This document shows positions 36,563 to 48,029 of a stretch of 64,000 bases of DNA, in pieces. Source of the stretch: Astragalus membranaceus (lineage: Eukaryota > Streptophyta > Magnoliopsida > Fabales > Fabaceae); NCBI GenBank assembly GCA_039519185.1, contig CM076849.1, positions 83,623,289-83,687,288 of the forward strand. Direction: 5' to 3'. The position numbers and the translations under genes were made by a program. The notes below the pieces were generated by a model. It saw only the letters and a list, made by a program, of their open reading frames with translations. It had not been told where the DNA came from and searched no databases. Numbering within the stretch: position 1 is the stretch's first letter; every line of letters begins with the position of its first letter.

Positions 36563-37499
36563 GATCCACATGCATACTGCATTCATGCATATCATAACAT
36601 GTGTGACGACCTTGGTGACTGTACCTTGGTGATAATTGTGTTAATGATGACTATGATGTTTACAACTTGATGAAATTGACTGTTTTACCCTTGATGATGA
36701 GATTGACTGTTTTACCCTTGGTGTTGTAATTGATGTTTGTGATTGGTGTGGTAGACGTAGGTGTTATACTCTAACATATTCCCTAATCATTTTATCCTAT
36801 TATGTGTGAGATATCTCACCCCTTTCTGTGGTTCGTTACCCCTATGTGGTAACTTGCAGGTGTTTGCGAGGGAAGACCCTAGTCTTCCATTTGTTCGGTG
36901 TCGTCGGCTCTGATAGGTAGCACTCAGGGGGGGACGAACGTTGTTTTCTCTTTATTATCCACGTTTTCTGTTAGTTGGATTTTGTATTGTTTATGTCGAC
37001 ACTTAAATTGAATTCCGCTGCGTTTTGAAAGAAAGTTATCTTTTGAAGTACGACTAAGTTAAACTAATTTTTTGAGATTCCGCTGCTTTATAAATGAAAT
37101 TGGATTATGTTTTGAAAGTGGTTTTTTTTACGTTGAAGAAATTGTAGCACTCAAAAGTGATTTTGAAACTCTGATATTTTGCAAGTAAACCGCTGTCATA
37201 CCCCAATTTTGTCCGGCTTAGGTCCAAACCCTAATTTTCCACACAAAAATAATAATAATAAAATGTATTGCATTTTGAATCCTAGAAACCGCTCCAAAGT
37301 TTTCGAAATCATTCTTAGGGTTAAAATGCACTTTTTAAGAAACTAGGGTTTTGAAAATGTGTTATGTATGCATGGCAAGTTTTGAAAAATATGTTATGCA
37401 TGCATGGCATGCTTTGGAAAATATTTTATGCATGCATGGCAAAAACATAAAAAAAAAACATTTTTGTGGAAAATAAGAATTGATTTCCATTCTGTTCCA

Positions 37500-38070
37500 A
37501 GGGCCAAGAATCGATTTATACTATTTGGTAAAGGCCATGAAATCGATTCCTTAATCCAATATTAAACCATGTTAAGGAGCCAAGAATCGATTCCCCCTAT
37601 GCTATCAAGGCATGAAATCGATTTTCAGGCCACTTTTAGGAGCCAAGAATCGATTCTCACCTATGCTATCAAGGCATGAAATCGATTTTCAGGCCACTTT
37701 AAAGAGCCAAGAATCGATTCCCACTTATTTTAACTAAACATGGAATCGATTTTCACCTATTATATAGGTCCTGAAAATCGATTTCCCTCTCCTTTCATAG
37801 GCCTTGAAATCGATTTTCAGGCCATTTTAAATAGGTGAAAATCGATTCCTCCCTTTTTCCATAGGCCATATAATCAATTCTTATCATTTCCAAAAATAAA
37901 GAATCGATTCCTACATGTTTCCAAAGACCACAGAATCGATTTTCAGGATCTCCAAATGTCCTGAAAATCGATTCCTACCATTTTCCATAGGCCATATAAT
38001 CGATTCTTATCATTTCCAAAAATAAAGAATCGATTCCTACATATTTCCAAAGGCTCAAACAATCGATTCA
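37500..38070. repeat. AATCGATT palindrome array in H
   Basis: About twenty occurrences of AATCGATT (or one-base variants) at spacings of 20-45 bp, joined by words such as CATGAAATCGATTTTCAGGC and AGCCAAGAATCGATTCC. Confidence 0.9.
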
Positions 38071-38204
38071 TCCTTGCCATAAATGTTTTTAAAAAATTTC
38101 TACGCTTTCCTAAGCCTATAAATAGGCAGCCTCAAATCACATTTGGGGGAGACTGGACAAGAACACGGACACTTCACACAAGATCAGAGAGAAGAATTGC
38201 TACA

Positions 38205-38272
38205 CACATTTTTCACGAGATCTGAGAGACATTTTCACGAGATCTGAGAGACATTTCACGAGATCTGGGAAG
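38205..38272. repeat. Short tandem repeat in H
   Basis: Three units of TTCACGAGATCTGAGAGACA, about 20-22 bp each, just before a CT-rich leader-like part. Confidence 0.8.
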
Positions 38273-39529
38273 ACAACTCTCGCAAATCTCATTTTCCAGT
38301 TCTCCGCTTCATTTTCGCTCGTTCTTCAGATCTGTAATATCTGTCTTCATCAGAGGTATTTCAGTCTTTTCATTTGTTAATATTTAGTTATTGTGATCCA
38401 TGTGATTTAACTTAGCTATAGCATTCATCTACTCGTTCTTGTATGTTATCGTCCATTGCTGATGACGAACCATATGATTCCCACTTATGCCTAGTGCATC
38501 ATGTTCTAAGTGGTGAAGATGGTCTCGGGTGATTCAGCTTGCCCCTTTAACCCCTTTCAAAAACATTATTAGAACTACGTCGCTTTGATTCCCGTTTGGG
38601 ATACGTAGGAGCGAGCCACGTTCTCGTCAAGCGCAACAAATAAAATTCTTTTCATCCCCCTAAACCAATCATTTTCATAAAACAAACAAAAATCATTTTC
38701 AAACCCATTGTTGCTAGTAGCTCATCAGAGCCTCTGTTCGTTTAGCTATTAGTGACAATGTCCTTTTCTCCTAAAAATAATAAACGATGATCCATCATAA
38801 CCTTTGTTAGTTTGATCATCGTACAAATCAATCTTTTTCGAAAATCACTTTCAAAAAAGATAATAAAAAACGAGTTGTTATCAATAGTCCATCAGAACCT
38901 TCGTTCGTTTGACTAGCGGTACAACTCTCTCTTTTGAGTATTTAGTAAGTGATTCATCATAGCCTCTGCTAGTTTAATCATTTGCTAACGCTCGTCCTAT
39001 TTCAAAAACTCACTAAAAAAGATAAAAAACAAAAACTTTTCAAAGACAACCAAGAACTACGTAGCTTTGAATTCTCCATCGCACCGGGAGATACGCAGGA
39101 GCGGGCCATGTCCCGTCAAGCACTTCTTTCTAAAAACCCTTTTTTCCCCCTTTCTCACCAAAAATAAAATTTCCAGTAAGTTTTCTCATTCATCTTCAAA
39201 CAAGAAATAAATAGGCAAATCTAGGTATTTTCCAAATCAAATGTTAAAACCACCCATTTAATTAGAGGTTCCCTTTCGGTAGAAAGGACGTGCGCGGTGC
39301 TAACACCTTCCTCGCGCGTAATCGACCCCCGAACCTATATCTCTAGTTTTCAAAAGACCATCCGCCTTGTCCAACATACCTTTTTTCAATGTTTTGGTCT
39401 TAAAATTAAAATATTGGTGGCGGCTCCAAATTTTCCACGTTGTACATTGAGAAACCCAAACCGGGATTTTTCGGGGTGCAACAACCGCCAGGTAGATTTT
39501 GGGTGTTAGATTTTGGGTGTTACAGTTTT

Positions 39530-41621
39530 CTCTGAATTCCTGAAAATGAAGCCGTCCGAGTTCAGAGGAGGACCGGATGTCATGGAAGCCCAGCATTGGC
39601 TAGATGATATAGAGAAGATTTTCGTAGCTATGCAAGTCACTGATGATGACAAGTTGAGATTGGCAACTCATATGCTGAAAGGTGAAGCTAACAACTGGTG
39701 GACTAATGCCAAAGCCATGATGGTAACTATGGATACTCCCCAGACTTGGGAACATTTCAAGCAGGTATTTTTGGAGCAGTTATTTCCGACAGCCATGAGG
39801 TTCGACAAGGAGAATGAATTTCTGACTCTCACTCAAGGAAATTCAACTGTGGGTCAGTACGCGGCTAAGTTTGAAGAGTTATATCAATTCTTCGGTTTGG
39901 CCGGGTATGCTCCCAATGACAAGTGGAAAACCGAAAGGTTCAAGTATGGGCTAAGGGAAGACATTGCTCAGAGTTTGAGTTCTTTTGCCTATACTAACTA
40001 TGCTGCCATGGTTCAACAAGCACACATAACTGAGAGTGACTTGAAGAGGTTATATGCAAGCAGAAAAGTATTCCATCAGAATAAGAAGAATGTCGGATCA
40101 TCTAACCATCAGACGGGTCCCAGGCACAACTCCAACAAAGGGAAACAGGTTCAGTCATCGAACTCCTCAAGATTCAGTACGTGTTCCAACTGTGGAAAGT
40201 ACCATCAGGGTAAATGCCAGATGGGATCCAACCAGTGTTATTTCTGCAAGAAAGATGGTCATTTTGCACGGGACTGCCCAGAGAAAGAGAAGAGTCAAGG
40301 AAGTAACCCTGCTGCTACTACAACTCATGGGAGAGTTTACACCTTGGACGCCAAGAAGGTCACACCGTCAGATAATCTACTAAGGGGTATGGGATCTCTT
40401 TTTAATAACTCCGTTAGTATTTTATATGATTCGGGTGCGACCCATTGTTTTATATCTCAAGTTTGTGTCGATCGGTTGGGATTGGCTTTAACTCCTTTGC
40501 CTCAACCAATCTCCATTAAGACTGCTGCTGAAGGTAGTGTTCAGACCCAAGCGATATGTGAAAATTGTCTTCTATCCATTGGAGACAGGAATTTTGTAGT
40601 AGACTTCATTTGTTTATCAATGAAGGGCATGGACGTTGTCCTAGGCATGAGTTGGATGACGGCCAATCATGTGACTATAGATTGTTTCCATCGAACTATC
40701 GGTTTCGCCTCCGAGTCAGTAGAGCTACAACCGCCAAATTCTAAAGCTGTTATTTCCTTCACTTCGGCCAATAATTATCTGTTCCAAGGCGCGGAAGCTT
40801 ACGTCATGATGCTGTCTGCATCCACTGAGACAGGTCAGGATTTATCTTCTGTGCAAGTTGTTAATGAATTTCTTGATGTGTTTCCCGATGAAGTTCCTTC
40901 ATTTCCTCCGGATCGTGAGGTGGAATTTTCTATAGAGTTGGTTCCGGGCACTGGACCTATTGCTATAGCCCCGTATAGAATGTCGCCATTAGAGTTGAGG
41001 GAATTGAAAGTTCAACTGGAAGAGCTAATTTCCAAGCGGTTCATCCGGCCGAGTGCCTCACCATGGGGTGCTCCAGTGTTGCTTGTCAAGAAGAAGGACG
41101 GAAGTATGAGATTGTGTATCGATTATCGTCAGTTGAATAAGGTGACTGTCAAGAATAAGTACCCTCTGCCGAGAATTGATGATTTGCTGGATCAGTTGAG
41201 GGGAGCTTCTGTGTTTTCAAAGATTAATTTAAGGTCCGGTTATCACCAAATTAGGGTTCGAGCTTTGGACGTCCCGAAGACCGCTTTCCGTACGAGGTAT
41301 GGACACTATGAATTCGTAGTGATGCCCTTCGGTTTGACCAATGCTCCAGCTGTATTCATGGATTATATGAATCGGATTTTTAATCCTTATCTGGATCAGT
41401 TTGTGGTAGTGTTCATCGATGATATCTTGGTGTTCTCTAAGACGATTGAGGAGCATGTGCAACATCTCCGAATTGTTCTGAACGTGCTCCGAGAGAAGAA
41501 GTTGTATGCTAAGCCGTCCAAATGTGATTTTTGGATGCCAGAAGTTCAGTTTCTGGGCCACGTAATATTTAGGACAGGTGTTGCTGTGGATCCCAGTAAG
41601 ATCGAAGCTGTGGTAGACTAG
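39530..41621 (+). pseudogene. Element F Gag, protease and RT with nonsense codon
   Basis: Continues Gag after element G ([17 protein letters not shown]). It has a CCHC knuckle ([14 protein letters not shown]) near 40235-40275 and a protease DSGATH near 40429-40446. RT shows YRQLNKV near 41125 and FIDD near 41413. The RT motif A reads [11 protein letters not shown] with Asn at 41226-41228, where C and D have the catalytic Asp. The frame ends at TAG 41619-41621, where relatives have Trp. So RT would be dead even without the stop. Confidence 0.9.
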
Positions 41622-43726
41622 GAGCAGCCGTCTACGGTTACTGAGGTAAGAAGTTTCTTAGGATTAGCTGGGTATTATCGAAGATTCATTCAAGGATTTT
41701 CCCAGTTGTTCTTCCACTCACTCGGTTAACTCGCAAGGGTCAACCGTTTGTTTGGGACTCAGACTGTGAAAATTGTTTCACGGAATTGAAGGGTCATTTG
41801 ACTTCTGCACCTATCCTGATTCTTCCGAATCCGTCAGTAGGATTCCAAATCTATTGCGACGCTTCTGGTAAGGGTTTAGGATGTGTCCTAATGCAGAGTC
41901 GACAAGTAGTTGCTTATGCCTCCAGGCAGTTGAAGCCGCATGAAGAGAATTACCCCACTCATGATTTAGAGTTGGCGGCGATTGTGTTTGCCCTAAAGAT
42001 TTGGAGACATTACCTGTATGGGTCTCGTTTCGAAGTCTTTAGCGACCACTAGAGCCTTAAGTATTTGTTTGACCAAAAGGAGCTGAACAACAGACAGAGG
42101 AGATGGGTAGAATTCCTGAAGGATTATGATTTCGAATTGAAGTATCATCCTGGTAAGGCTAATGTTGTTGCCGATGCTTTAAGCAGAAAGTCTATCCATA
42201 CTGCAAAGCTGATGATGCACGAGATGTCATTGTTGGAATCATTCAGAGACCTCAATTTGAGAGTTAAGTCAAAAAGGAACAGGTTGGTGTTGAGTCACAT
42301 TCAGATTTCAAGTTCATTGAGGAATCAGATTCGCTCAGCCCAAGAAAGTGATGTAGAACTGCAAGCGCAGAAGAGATTGCCGAGTTACACCGAAGACGGT
42401 GAAGGTGTAATTTGTTTGGATGGCAGAATCTGTGTGCCGAATGATGAGGATGTGAAGAGGCAAGTTTTAGAGGAGGCTCATAAGAGTCAGTTCTCAATAC
42501 ATCCGGGGTCTACCAAGATGTATCGAGATCTGAAGCAATTGTACTGGTGGCCGGGTATGAAAGTGGATATTGCAGAGTTTGTGTCTCGATGCTTGACTTG
42601 TCAAAAGGTTAAGATAGAGCACCTGAAGCCAGGTGGCCAGTTACAACCATTGAATGTACCTGAATGGAAATGGGAAAGCATATCTATGGATTTTGTCATG
42701 GGATTGCCACGGTCCCAAGCCGGAAATGACTCTATTTGGGTAGTGGTGGATCGCCTGACCAAGTCCGCTCATTTTATTCCAGTGCGTTCGACTCACAAGG
42801 TTGCTAGGTTAGCAGATGAATATCTCAAGAATATTGTGAAGTTGCATGGAATCCCTACAAGTATCATCTGTGATCGAGATCCCAAGTTTACATCTCGATT
42901 TTGGAGAGCATTGAATATGGCGTTGGGAACAAAGGTGTGTGTTAGCACCGCATACCATCCTCAGACAGACGGGCAGACTGAGAGGACTATCCAGACATTG
43001 GAGGATATGTTGAGAGCTTGTGTACTTGATAGTAGAGGCAGATGGGAGGATCATCTTCCATTGGTGGAATTCTCATACAACAACAGTTACCATTCTAGTA
43101 TCGGAATGGCTCCATATGAAGCATTGTATGGAAGGAAGTGCAGAACACCATTGTGTTGGTGGGATGTAGGTGAGCAGAGATTGTTGGGACCGGATTTGGT
43201 TCGTGAGACTACAGAGAAGATCCGTCAGATAAGAGAAAGGATGAAAGCCGCGCAGAGTCGACAAAAGAGTTATGCGGATAAGAGAAGAAGGCCGTTAGAA
43301 TTCAAAGAAGGAGATCATGTCTTTTTGAAACTTTCTCCAACCATCGGGACCGGTATTGCTTTGCGAGCGAAGAAGCTCAGTCCTCGGTATGTCGGACCCT
43401 TCCAGATTATCGAGCGAGTTGGGCCGGTAGCGTATCGCATTGCCTTACCTCCAGAATTGTCCAGACTACATGATGTGTTTCATGTATCGCAGCTGAGAAA
43501 ATATATTCATGATCTGAATCAACCATTAAGTTATGAAGCGATTGACATCAGAACGGATCTATCTTATCATCCTACCCCAATCAGGATCATCGAACGTGGC
43601 GAGAAAACGCTCCGGACGAGGTCAATTCCTATTGTCAAGGTGCTTTGGGACGGTGCGTCACCTGACGAAGCGACATGGGAAGTAGAGGAGAGCATGCGGG
43701 AGAAATATCCGTATTTGTTCGAGTAA
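41622..43726 (+). pseudogene. Element F RNase H, integrase and chromodomain with two lesions
   Basis: After the stop a one-base deletion near 41708 (QLVLPLTR region) shifts the frame. RNase H follows at about 41786-42052 and ends at TAG 42050-42052 in place of Lys in DHKSLKY. From 42065 to 43726 the frame is clean for 553 aa. It holds the RNase H end, integrase HHCC (42480-42610), catalytic SMDF near 42686, CDRDPKF near 42868 and DGQTERTIQ near 42970, and a chromodomain before the stop. Compared with D the DDE residues are all present. Confidence 0.9.
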
Positions 43727-43757
43727 GGTATGTTTTTTCAATTTTGAGGACAAAATT

Positions 43758-43774
43758 TTAGAAGTTGGGGTGAT
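43758..43774 (+). other. Element F polypurine tract
   Basis: AGAAGTTGGGG followed by TGAT lies just before the 3' LTR. Confidence 0.82.
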
Positions 43775-46143
43775 TGTAACATCCCCTAATTAGCTAATTA
43801 GATTAATTAAATTAGCAAGAAGTTGAATTAATTAATTAGCATAAATTATTAAATTATGTGATGTTTGAAATAAATAAATTGTAGTTATGCATAATTAGTA
43901 CATTATGTTAAATAAGTGAATTATAGAATAAGTGTGAGTTAAAAGTAGCTTAAGTGAGAATGAAGGAGGGAGGGGTGATTTAGTCTTTTCCATCTTTAAA
44001 TGAATTCTCAGCTGAGCCATTAAACCTTCCACTCACTCTCACATAACCAACCTCACTCCCATACAACACATTCCATTTTCAGAAATTCAGAAAAAAGAGT
44101 GAGAACCTTGAGAGAGGGAGAGAGTAGGCGAAGAGGAGAAGAGGGAGAGGGAAGACCAAACCTGAATGCATGTTTCGATTTTTAACACCATTGAAATCAG
44201 CTTTTCATCCTCTTCACACTGGTACCAACAACATCATCATCACCCTTCTCTATCTCAATTCGCCATTTATGAGCACTTCAAGCTCAATTTGACCAAAATC
44301 ATGGAATCCTAAGCTTGCATGTAGTTTTGAGAGCTGAACAATCAGTAACAAGGTTCATATTCAAACCACCATTCAGTTGAAGTCATTTGGGTAGCTAAGA
44401 TTCGGAATTAGCTGCTGTCCAAGCGATTTGGAGTGGCTAAGTTCGTTGTTGGAGCGTGTTCGAAGAGAGTTCGTGGTTGTCGGAGCGGTTGAGTTCTCGG
44501 AGTCTCGGTGTTTGCGTGATTTTCATCACGATAGGTGAGTTCTATAACTCGCATAGGGAATGTTTTTGCGTTCTGAGTTTTATTTTCGAAAACCATGGTC
44601 ACACATTTTTGTTATCGAAAGGAAACTTATTAAAAACCGTTTTCTCCAAAGAATCGTGACTTAAATCATATATTGTGTGATTGATTGTGTTGGAACGCTG
44701 TGATATATTATTTTAATGTGTGATTGAGTCTGGGTCTCGATCGGAAGGGATTTTGGAATCGGAACGGAATGGATTACTCATGAAAATACTATTTTCTGGA
44801 AAACTGATAGAGACGCACGGATCGTGTGCCTACGAACACGGGTCGTGCGCCTCCCTCTGATACGACAGGAACTGGATTTTTAAAACACGCACGGATCGTG
44901 CGCCTAGTCGCACGGGTCGTGCGTATGTCTCTGGAACTTTATAAAATTTTAGTGGATAACGCACGGATCGTGCGCCAAGTCGCACGGGTCGTGCGTATCT
45001 TTCTGGAAATCTTCTGCAAACTGTTCAAAAACGCACGGGTCGTGCGCCTACTCGCACGGGTCGTGTGAGACCTTCTGACCTTCAATTTCAAAGTACCTTT
45101 TTATCCATTCCAAATGATTCCAATCCTCTTCCAATCCATTCCCCAAGGTTCCACAACAATGTAAAGGTAACAATGGTATGAGATTGAACATGTTCGATAG
45201 AAAGATTGTGTGTTATGAATAAAATGGAAAACCGCTCTTAGAGAACGCAAGAGTGCAAATGTCAAAGAATGATAATAACACACGGTACTTGACTGATATT
45301 ATACACTGAAATTGACTGATATGGTACATGGTACTTGACTGGAATGACTAACAGCCCATTGCGGGTACACAGACTGAAAAGGTATAATAAATACAAGAGG
45401 AAAAAGGGTGACGACCCTAAGAGGTTAGCATACTAGGGGAGGGGAAGTCATGAGCCCCAAAACCTAGACTCAAGAATGTTTCCCCTGCTAGAAATAGCGG
45501 GATGGGTTCACCAAAGTCAAGAGATTGCCTATAAAATAGGTAGACTGAGGTGTTATGCTAAAAACATGGAACAAAGATTGCATGCTTCATGTGTCGCTTA
45601 GGAGGGCCATGAGCATGAAGGTTACAGGAACTGAATGTATTTCCACGTGGTTGCTGTTTAGGACCACGAGCTCGAAACAAGGCATAATGAACCGCTAGAG
45701 TAGTAAGGGGTCTCGAGACTCACTGAGATAATGTTTATCTCACCCTTCATATTTGTGGTTTTTACAGAGAAACAAGGGAAAGCAAAGGCGGTAAAGCATG
45801 GTTAGCTGGTGTGACTCTTGGAGTCATTGAAGACCTAGTTTAATGTTTTAGACCTTTGTTCCGTTTATTGTTTCTATGTTCCGATTGTATAACTTTCATT
45901 GTCAAGTTTTAAAATCGTTTCCGCTACTTTATGTTTTGAGTATTGAACACCAGGATATGTACAAGTCTTAAGTTTTGGAACTTAAGCATTTTCAGAAAGT
46001 TTATGAGGTTCAGAGAACCAGTTATTATGTATTATCTAAAGTTTTAGATGTGTTCAATATTTCAATAACAGGAAGTTACTCTGATGTATGCCATTTAGTG
46101 CATTTCGGTGATTCTATATGTTAGAATTTATCGGGGTGTTACA
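43775..46143 (+). repeat. 3' LTR of element F
   Basis: A 2369-bp copy, longer than the left LTR because it keeps 66 bp near 45872-45938 that the left copy lacks. Donor-like site at 44535, palindromes at 44812-45065, acceptor AG at 45766-45767. Confidence 0.94.
44812..45065. repeat. CpG palindrome island, element F 3' LTR
   Basis: Eight dyads as in 33451-33705. One arm mutated in the left copy (GGGTCATGCG) is intact here (GGGTCGTGCG). Confidence 0.88.
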
Positions 46144-46148
46144 CCCGA

Positions 46149-46863
46149 AATCCTTCATGAACACTATTCATCATCTTCCTCCCCTAACCTCCATGACACT
46201 ATTCACACATAAACCCCAATTATTTTGATTTCTCAATCCCTAACCTTTTCTCCTTCAAAATCGCCCTAGCCTTAATACCAAAGCCTCCATTCCAAGTTTC
46301 CATGCTTCATGACCCAAAAAGAAGATGAACACCACAAAATCCCTCAATTTTGTCTCAAAATTCGAAAATGGCAAAGTGAGAGAGAGTGAGTTGATGATGA
46401 AGATCTTGGTACCAAATCGAAGAGGAAGGAACGCCGAACATTTTTCGTGTTGGAAGGAAGTCGTTTCGGTGAGCCAATCTCTCTCTAGTTCCTCTTCTTC
46501 CTCCCAAACCCATTCCCTTATTTTCTCTCTTTCTCTCCTTTCTCCTCTCTGTATCTCTCTCTCGCATTCTTTCTTTCTTTTCTTTCTTAATTCTTTCTCT
46601 TTCCTTTCTTTTTAACACACACACACACACACACACTTATATTTATTTATTTAATATATAAACTGTAACGCGGTCAAATTACCATATTGATCGAAATCTC
46701 TTATTTCGATTCCAAAACTTCCTTGACCCGTATTATTCGGTTAACGATCCGATGACAACCAATAAATAATTTTAGCACTCAATAAATTTACCAGTTAAGT
46801 ACTAAATTAGTTTAATTGGGTTAACACCCAAATAATTCTACTAATTATTTTGAGGATGTTACA
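46149..46863 (-). repeat. 5' LTR of element E, outer part
   Basis: Resumes the E LTR after F, matching 26218-26931 with about ten substitutions. Ends GATGTTACA before the duplication CTCAA. Confidence 0.92.
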
Positions 46864-46910
46864 CTCAACCATTGAATACTCTTTTAATAAATCGCTTTTA
46901 TTAACCATAG

Positions 46911-48023
46911 ACATTATTGGAGTTGTACATGAAATTGTCTACTCTAAAACAAATGCTGCACAGAAGATGGTGTCTCTCCGGTTGATGGATTTAAGGTAAC
47001 ATCCTAACTTCTATAATCTAAATGACTATTTTTAGTTTCTTCTCACTAACGTAAGATTTTAATATTCCGTTAATCTCAATTGTCGACTTAGTGGAAACAT
47101 TTTGGCCTGTACCTTATGGGAGGAGTACTCCGCGAGGTTTCTAGCTGCATATCACGGAAGGGAATCTACTACTGGACCTTTCATTTTGGTTATCAAATAT
47201 GCGAGAATTAGACCAACAGATGGTATATACATTAGTTATCACTAATAGTTTAGGATTAAATTAAATTATCATTATTTAATAATAATCCAATGTTATATCA
47301 TCGGCTACTCATTCGGATTTCATCTTCACATTGACTTCTTCTTCCTTAATCTATTGAAGGAACATATCCAGTGGCTGTCTCCAAGTCATATAATTATTCA
47401 AAACTATTCCTCACTGAAAAAATACCACCAATTCAACAATTTAGAGAAAGGTACACTACATTCTCAATTAATTTAGCTATTACCATTACTTAACAAATTC
47501 CCCTGTCCTACAATCTAATTTAGCCATCTAATTTTGATGTTTAGGGTTAATTGGCCAGTGTTGGTGTTAGTTACTTAATTATAGTTTCTAATTCTCACAT
47601 TGCTTTCTTATTTTCATTATCGACAGACTCACCCCAGATGAACTCTTACAGTTTTCAACACAAACACAGACACAACTCAGTGGGGGGACTCAATTTTCTG
47701 ATCTGGACAGGTTCAAGTATAAGGCTCCATCAATCAGCCTTACAAACATCAAGCAACTACATCAGGTAACACCTCTTCCAATTGCTAACCCTTTCTCCTA
47801 TTGACAGGTTGTCGGTTAAAATTTGATCAACTAACACCTATCACTCATATTAATACATCCTCAATAGAATACAACCTGTACTACTGTTATAACCATTGGA
47901 CGGTTATTCGTCAACAAGTACGGATGGAGTTATCAAGGCTGGCATATGCAGGAAAAGTGAAAAACCACTTGGTGGAATATTTGTTTGTGACGATGGTCAT
48001 CAAAACCATGCTCCTGTACCAAG
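46911..48023 (+). pseudogene. RPA 70-kDa-like gene, exons 3-7
   Basis: Exon 3 runs 46911-46995 (DIIGVVHEIVYSKTNAAQK), exon 4 runs 47092-47222 (GNILACTLWEEYSARF) and exon 5 runs 47360-47450. Exon 6 runs 47627-47765 (LTPDELLQFSTQTQTQ) and exon 7 about 47808-48023. All boundaries have GT and AG, and codons join in phase through exon 6. This is the second OB fold and linker of the RPA1-like family. Exon 7 does not continue in phase: the joined frame meets a stop early. Family-like text appears in two frames (YCYNHWTV, then GGIFVCDDGHQNHAPVPR), so at least one frameshift lies around 47808-47940. Exon 7 ends CCAAG/GTTCT. Confidence 0.8.
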
Positions 48024-48029
48024 GTTCTA

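Larger units (their letters stand above)
37194..39483 (+). mobile_element. Element H: solo LTR, Ogre/Tat-like
   Basis: Starts TGTCATACCCC and ends GGGGTGCAACA, with the perfect duplication ACCGC (37189-37193 and 39484-39488). It is 2290 bp with no coding domain. Terminal sequence and the ACTACGT...GATACGTAGGAGCG and CATCAGAACC repeats (38575-39115) remind me of Ogre/Tat LTRs of legumes; the family name is tentative. It lies in the tail of solo LTR G. Confidence 0.8.
35038..39524 (+). mobile_element. Element G: family 2 solo LTR carrying solo LTR H
   Basis: Starts TGTAACACCCC and ends GGGTGTTACA, with the perfect duplication GTTTT (35033-35037 and 39525-39529). No primer site, coding domain or second LTR is inside, so it is a solo LTR of about 2.2 kb once H is removed. 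It shares with C and J the downstream block GGTTCAAAATGCGTTT and the AG/GT landmarks: a donor-like AAG/GTAAGG at 35492, hairpin GTTACC-CCTATGT-GGTAAC at 35-bp-scale position 36835-36853, and an acceptor AG at 36858-36859. Confidence 0.9.
32416..46143 (+). mobile_element. Element F: family 1 chromovirus with lesions, interrupted by G
   Basis: Bounded by the perfect duplication CCCGA (32411-32415 and 46144-46148). LTRs are at 32416-34721 and 43775-46143, with a primer site after the left one. The gag-pol is cut by solo LTR G at 35037 and has three further lesions. About 15 substitutions separate the LTRs by eye, plus a 66-bp block missing from the left copy. Confidence 0.94.
24401..46863 (-). 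mobile_element. Element E: degenerate, integrase-less family 1 element, interrupted by F
   Basis: Bounded by the perfect duplication CTCAA (24396-24400 and 46864-46868) within intron 2 of the RPA-like gene. LTRs are at 24401-26931 and 30592-32415 plus 46149-46863. The internal part is only 3.66 kb and carries heavily broken gag and pol on the minus strand. The LTRs differ by roughly 25 bases in 2.53 kb by eye, so the insertion is far younger than the decay of its coding part implies. Probably a non-autonomous element. Confidence 0.9.
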
